Below are positions 14,208 to 16,305 of a stretch of DNA of 16,305 nt, one piece after another. The first letter of the stretch is position 1. Every line of letters starts with the position of its first letter. Location of the stretch: contig JBILVB010000088.1 in NCBI GenBank assembly GCA_044370695.1, forward strand, positions 1 to 16,305, given 5' to 3'. Under the pieces are notes generated by a model that searched no databases, was not told where the DNA came from, and saw only the letters and a program-made list of their open reading frames with translations. A program made the translations under genes and the position numbers. The DNA comes from JBEIFW01 sp044370695. GTDB taxonomy: Bacteria; Actinomycetota; Acidimicrobiia; Acidimicrobiales; Ilumatobacteraceae.

Positions 14208-14942
14208 TCACGGCGCCGGGACGGTCCGGGTGACGACGACCGTCGCTTCGGGCAGTGCGGCGACGAGTCCGTCGTGCGTTCCGGGGACGAAGAACGTCGA
14301 TCCGCTGCCGGCCAGCACCGGTGACGTGCCGCTGGCCTCACGGATCCGGTCTCGCCATCCCACCAGTCGTGGCTCGACGGCGAAGGCGGCGGGCTCGAGG
14401 TCGTTGGGGCCGTCGACCACGGGTCCGCCGAGTGCGTCCCAGGCCCGATACGCCGCGATGGTCGACACGCCGAACGGCGGGCTCACCAGCGTGTAGGTGC
14501 GTTCGACGAACGGGAGCGGTTCGACGATCTCGCCGACGCCCCGAACTCGGGCCCGTCCGCCGACGAGACAGAACGCGACGTCGGCGCCGAGCCGGGCCGC
14601 GACCGCGGGGTCGGTGCACCCCGCCCATCGCAACACGGCGGCGGCGTCCGAGGAACCACCACCGAGTCCACCTTCGGGCCGGATGCGCTTGTCGACGGTG
14701 ATGCGAGCGGTCCGCCCCGTGAGCGCGAGCGCCTTGGCGACCAGGTTCGAGCCGTCGGCGGGTACGCCCGCCGACGCCGGTCCGGTGACCACGAGGCCGT
14801 CGCCGTCGGCGTCGATCGTCAACACGTCGGCGTGGTCCAGCGACACCAATTCGCCGTCGACCAGGTGGTAACCGTCGGCTCGTACCCCCAGCAGCTTGAA
14901 CGAAACGGTGAGCTTCGCCGGGGCAAGGACGGTGACGGTCAC
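14208..14942 (-). CDS. ispE: 4-diphosphocytidyl-2-C-methyl-D-erythritol kinase (compact form)
   Basis: This GHMP kinase phosphorylates CDP-methylerythritol with ATP in the MEP pathway, supplying isoprenoids for quinones and cell-wall lipid carriers. Seen: APAKLTVSFKLLGVRADGYH (7-26, with K10), the ATP loop PEGGLGGGSSDAA (89-101), GADVAFCLVGG with catalytic-type D121, and the C-terminal GSGSTFF. At 244 residues it is shorter than the usual 280-310. Compared with relatives, the segments before the ATP loop and between it and D121 are trimmed, but the core motifs are kept. The start is GTG 14942: it overlaps the rsmA stop as GTGA, and MTVTVLAPAKL is a normal family N-terminus. It is the last gene of the rsmA operon. 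Confidence 0.93.
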   Translation of the reverse strand: MTVTVLAPAKLTVSFKLLGVRADGYHLVDGELVSLDHADVLTIDADGDGLVVTGPASAGVPADGSNLVAKALALTGRTARITVDKRIRPEGGLGGGSSDAAAVLRWAGCTDPAVAARLGADVAFCLVGGRARVRGVGEIVEPLPFVERTYTLVSPPFGVSTIAAYRAWDALGGPVVDGPNDLEPAAFAVEPRLVGWRDRIREASGTSPVLAGSGSTFFVPGTHDGLVAALPEATVVVTRTVPAP

Positions 14943-15772
14943 GGCCCGCCAGTCTGGCTCCGGCGCACGGCGACGACCGTGGCGAGGCGGCCCCAATCCT
15001 CGACACCGAGCTCTTCGGCCCTCGCCTCCGGCCGAATCCCTGCGGCGATCAGGTCGTCGCTGTCGGCTCGCTCCCCCAACGAGTTCCGCAACATCTTGCG
15101 CCGCTGACCGAACCCGGCGCGAATCAGTTCGAACAACACGGCCCGTGGCGCGTCGGTTGCCGGGCCCGGGCGGCGGACGATGGACACGAGCGCGGACTCC
15201 ACCTTCGGGCGCGGTAGGAACACCGTGGCCGGCACCTTGCCGACGATCGCAGCGCGGGCCCAATAGGCGACCTTGACCGACACGGCGCCGTACGCCGGCT
15301 GCCCGGGCCGGGCGGCCAGGCGCTCACCGACCTCCGACTGCACCATCACCAGCATCCGCTCGATCGCCGGCACGCCGTCGAGCAGGTCGGCGATCAGCGG
15401 AGTCGCGATGTTGTACGGGAGGTTCGCCACGAGCACCCAGCCCCCGCTCCCCCCGAGCACGGCCGCCCAGTCGACGGCGAGCGCATCGGCGTGGACGACG
15501 ACGACCTCGGGCAACTCCTCGGCCAGCACCGCCACGAGACCGGCATCGGCCTCGACGGCGGTGACGGCGGCACCGGTCTCGACCAGGGCCCGCGTCAACG
15601 AGCCGAGGCCCGGTCCGATCTCCAGCACACGGTCGCCGGGGCCGACCTCGGCGAGCCGGGCGATGCGGCGAACGGTGTTCGGGTCGACCACGAAGTTCTG
15701 GCCCAGCGCCCGCCGCGGCGAGAGCCCGTGGCGTTCGAGCAACTCCTGCGCCTGACGGCGCGTCAACGTCAC
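14939..15772 (-). CDS. rsmA: 16S rRNA dimethyladenosine transferase RsmA (KsgA)
   Basis: This 277-residue SAM-dependent enzyme dimethylates two adjacent adenosines in the 3' terminal loop of 16S rRNA (A1518/A1519 in E. coli numbering), a late step in 30S assembly. Motifs: RALGQNFVVDP (21-31), the SAM-binding EIGPGLGSLT (51-60), acidic VEADAGL (73-79), HADAL, the catalytic NLPYNIATP (117-125) and a C-terminal RAGFGQRRKMLRNSL. The length is normal. GTG 15772 overlaps the previous gene's TGA by 4 nt (GTGA), and its own stop overlaps ispE in the same way, so translation of all three is probably coupled. The rsmA-ispE order is conserved in actinobacteria. Confidence 0.97.
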   Translation of the reverse strand: MTLTRRQAQELLERHGLSPRRALGQNFVVDPNTVRRIARLAEVGPGDRVLEIGPGLGSLTRALVETGAAVTAVEADAGLVAVLAEELPEVVVVHADALAVDWAAVLGGSGGWVLVANLPYNIATPLIADLLDGVPAIERMLVMVQSEVGERLAARPGQPAYGAVSVKVAYWARAAIVGKVPATVFLPRPKVESALVSIVRRPGPATDAPRAVLFELIRAGFGQRRKMLRNSLGERADSDDLIAAGIRPEARAEELGVEDWGRLATVVAVRRSQTGGP

Positions 15773-16305
15773 TGGCAGCCGGTGGCGGGCGTCGCGCCGG
15801 ACTTCTCGCAGGTGACCCGGACGGTCACGGGTGATTCGACGAGATCCGCAAGTTGCGAGAACCCCGTGGCGTCGAGACGGATGACCAGACCCTGCACGGT
15901 CGGATCCGAGATACGGGCGACCGTCACGCAGTTGACGGCGTGACCGTTGTTGACGTTGCTGACCTTGAGCAACGCCCCCGTGCGGACCCAGGTGGTCTCG
16001 CAGCCGATCCGGTTCGTGCTCGCCAAGGTGACCCGGATCGGCCCGTACGCCGCTCGGGCGAGGTCACCCTGTTCCGGGCTCGGGACCGCGACCGTGTTCT
16101 CCTGGGACGGTGCGATCGTCGTGACGTCGGTCGTGAGGAAGGCCGGCGCCACGCTCGAGGACACCCCTCGCAACGGCGCGGCCAGATCACCGCTCGGACC
16201 GGCGCTCGCCACGGCGGGCGCGCTCGACCCTGCGTCTGCTTCGCGAAGCAGGAACGGCACAGCGATGAGCGTGACGACGAACGCTGCAATCACACGCCGA
16301 CGGTC
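15769..16305 (-). CDS. Exported double-psi beta-barrel (RlpA-like) protein, partial at the right edge
   Basis: The frame is open to the right edge. An internal GTG at 16293 is possible, but codons upstream (DRRR) provide the positive charges expected before a signal anchor, so the true start probably lies outside. A hydrophobic segment (IAAFVVTLIAVPFLL) is followed by an Ala/Ser/Pro-rich stalk. A globular end includes YGPIRVTLASTNRIGCETTW, LLKVSNVNNGHAVNCVTV and QGLVIRLDATGFSQLAD. The NVNNG/V-V/GxxIxLD layout resembles RlpA-type double-psi beta-barrels, which act on or bind peptidoglycan. Four cysteines (in RIGCE, VNCV, VTCE and the C-terminal GCQ) could form two disulfides. The stop overlaps rsmA by 4 nt. 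Mycobacteria carry rpfB at this position. The fold is inferred and any enzymatic role is uncertain. Confidence 0.72.
   Translation of the reverse strand, partial: DRRRVIAAFVVTLIAVPFLLREADAGSSAPAVASAGPSGDLAAPLRGVSSSVAPAFLTTDVTTIAPSQENTVAVPSPEQGDLARAAYGPIRVTLASTNRIGCETTWVRTGALLKVSNVNNGHAVNCVTVARISDPTVQGLVIRLDATGFSQLADLVESPVTVRVTCEKSGATPATGCQ

Overview
The window is about 16.3 kb of very GC-rich chromosome. It most likely comes from an actinobacterium of the class Acidimicrobiia. That placement is inference from several signs: GTG and ATG starts with GC-biased codons, a 31-residue bS22-type ribosomal protein, an UvrD2-like helicase with a C-terminal HRDC domain, Thr/Ala-rich linkers in secreted proteins, and the linkage of rsmA-ispE with glmU-prs-rplY-pth-mfd, which is also found in mycobacteria although the order and strands differ here.

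Layout, left to right. (1) Positions 1-3232, minus strand: two overlapping genes for exported proteins. The first (3232 to 1568) is a membrane-anchored protein with a DUF6777-like domain and mucin-like Thr linkers. The second (1587 to beyond the left edge) is a secreted HEFGH metallopeptidase that also carries a carboxypeptidase-regulatory-like domain. (2) Positions 3233-3979: a small gene graveyard holding a frameshifted C-terminal remnant of an acyl-CoA synthetase (plus) and a C-terminal remnant of a DUF1501 protein (minus). (3) Positions 3980-11586: housekeeping genes, mostly minus: glmU (short form)-prs, rplY-pth and mfd. One plus-strand gene for a six-helix membrane protein lies between mfd and pth; it diverges from mfd and overlaps the 3' end of pth tail to tail. 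(4) Positions 11671-14144, plus: an UvrD2-like helicase and an amphi-Trp domain protein, then a minus-strand tRNA-Gln(TTG), then the bS22 gene with a hairpin terminator. (5) Positions 14208-16305, minus: a double-psi beta-barrel exported protein (cut by the right edge), rsmA and ispE, joined by two 4-nt GTGA stop/start overlaps.

How the genes work together: rplY, pth, rsmA, bS22 and tRNA-Gln serve translation. mfd and the UvrD2-like helicase serve DNA repair. prs, glmU and ispE feed nucleotide, cell-wall and isoprenoid precursors. The two terminal regions encode cell-surface proteins.

The most notable points are: the coupled DUF6777/metallopeptidase pair; a GlmU that ends before its acetyltransferase site; an UvrD2-like helicase without the tetracysteine motif; a double-psi-barrel protein where mycobacteria carry rpfB; a repeated promoter arrangement that implies leaderless mRNAs; and the two pseudogene remnants. 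I did not find an unmistakable new multi-gene system such as a CRISPR array, phage, transposon or toxin-antitoxin locus.
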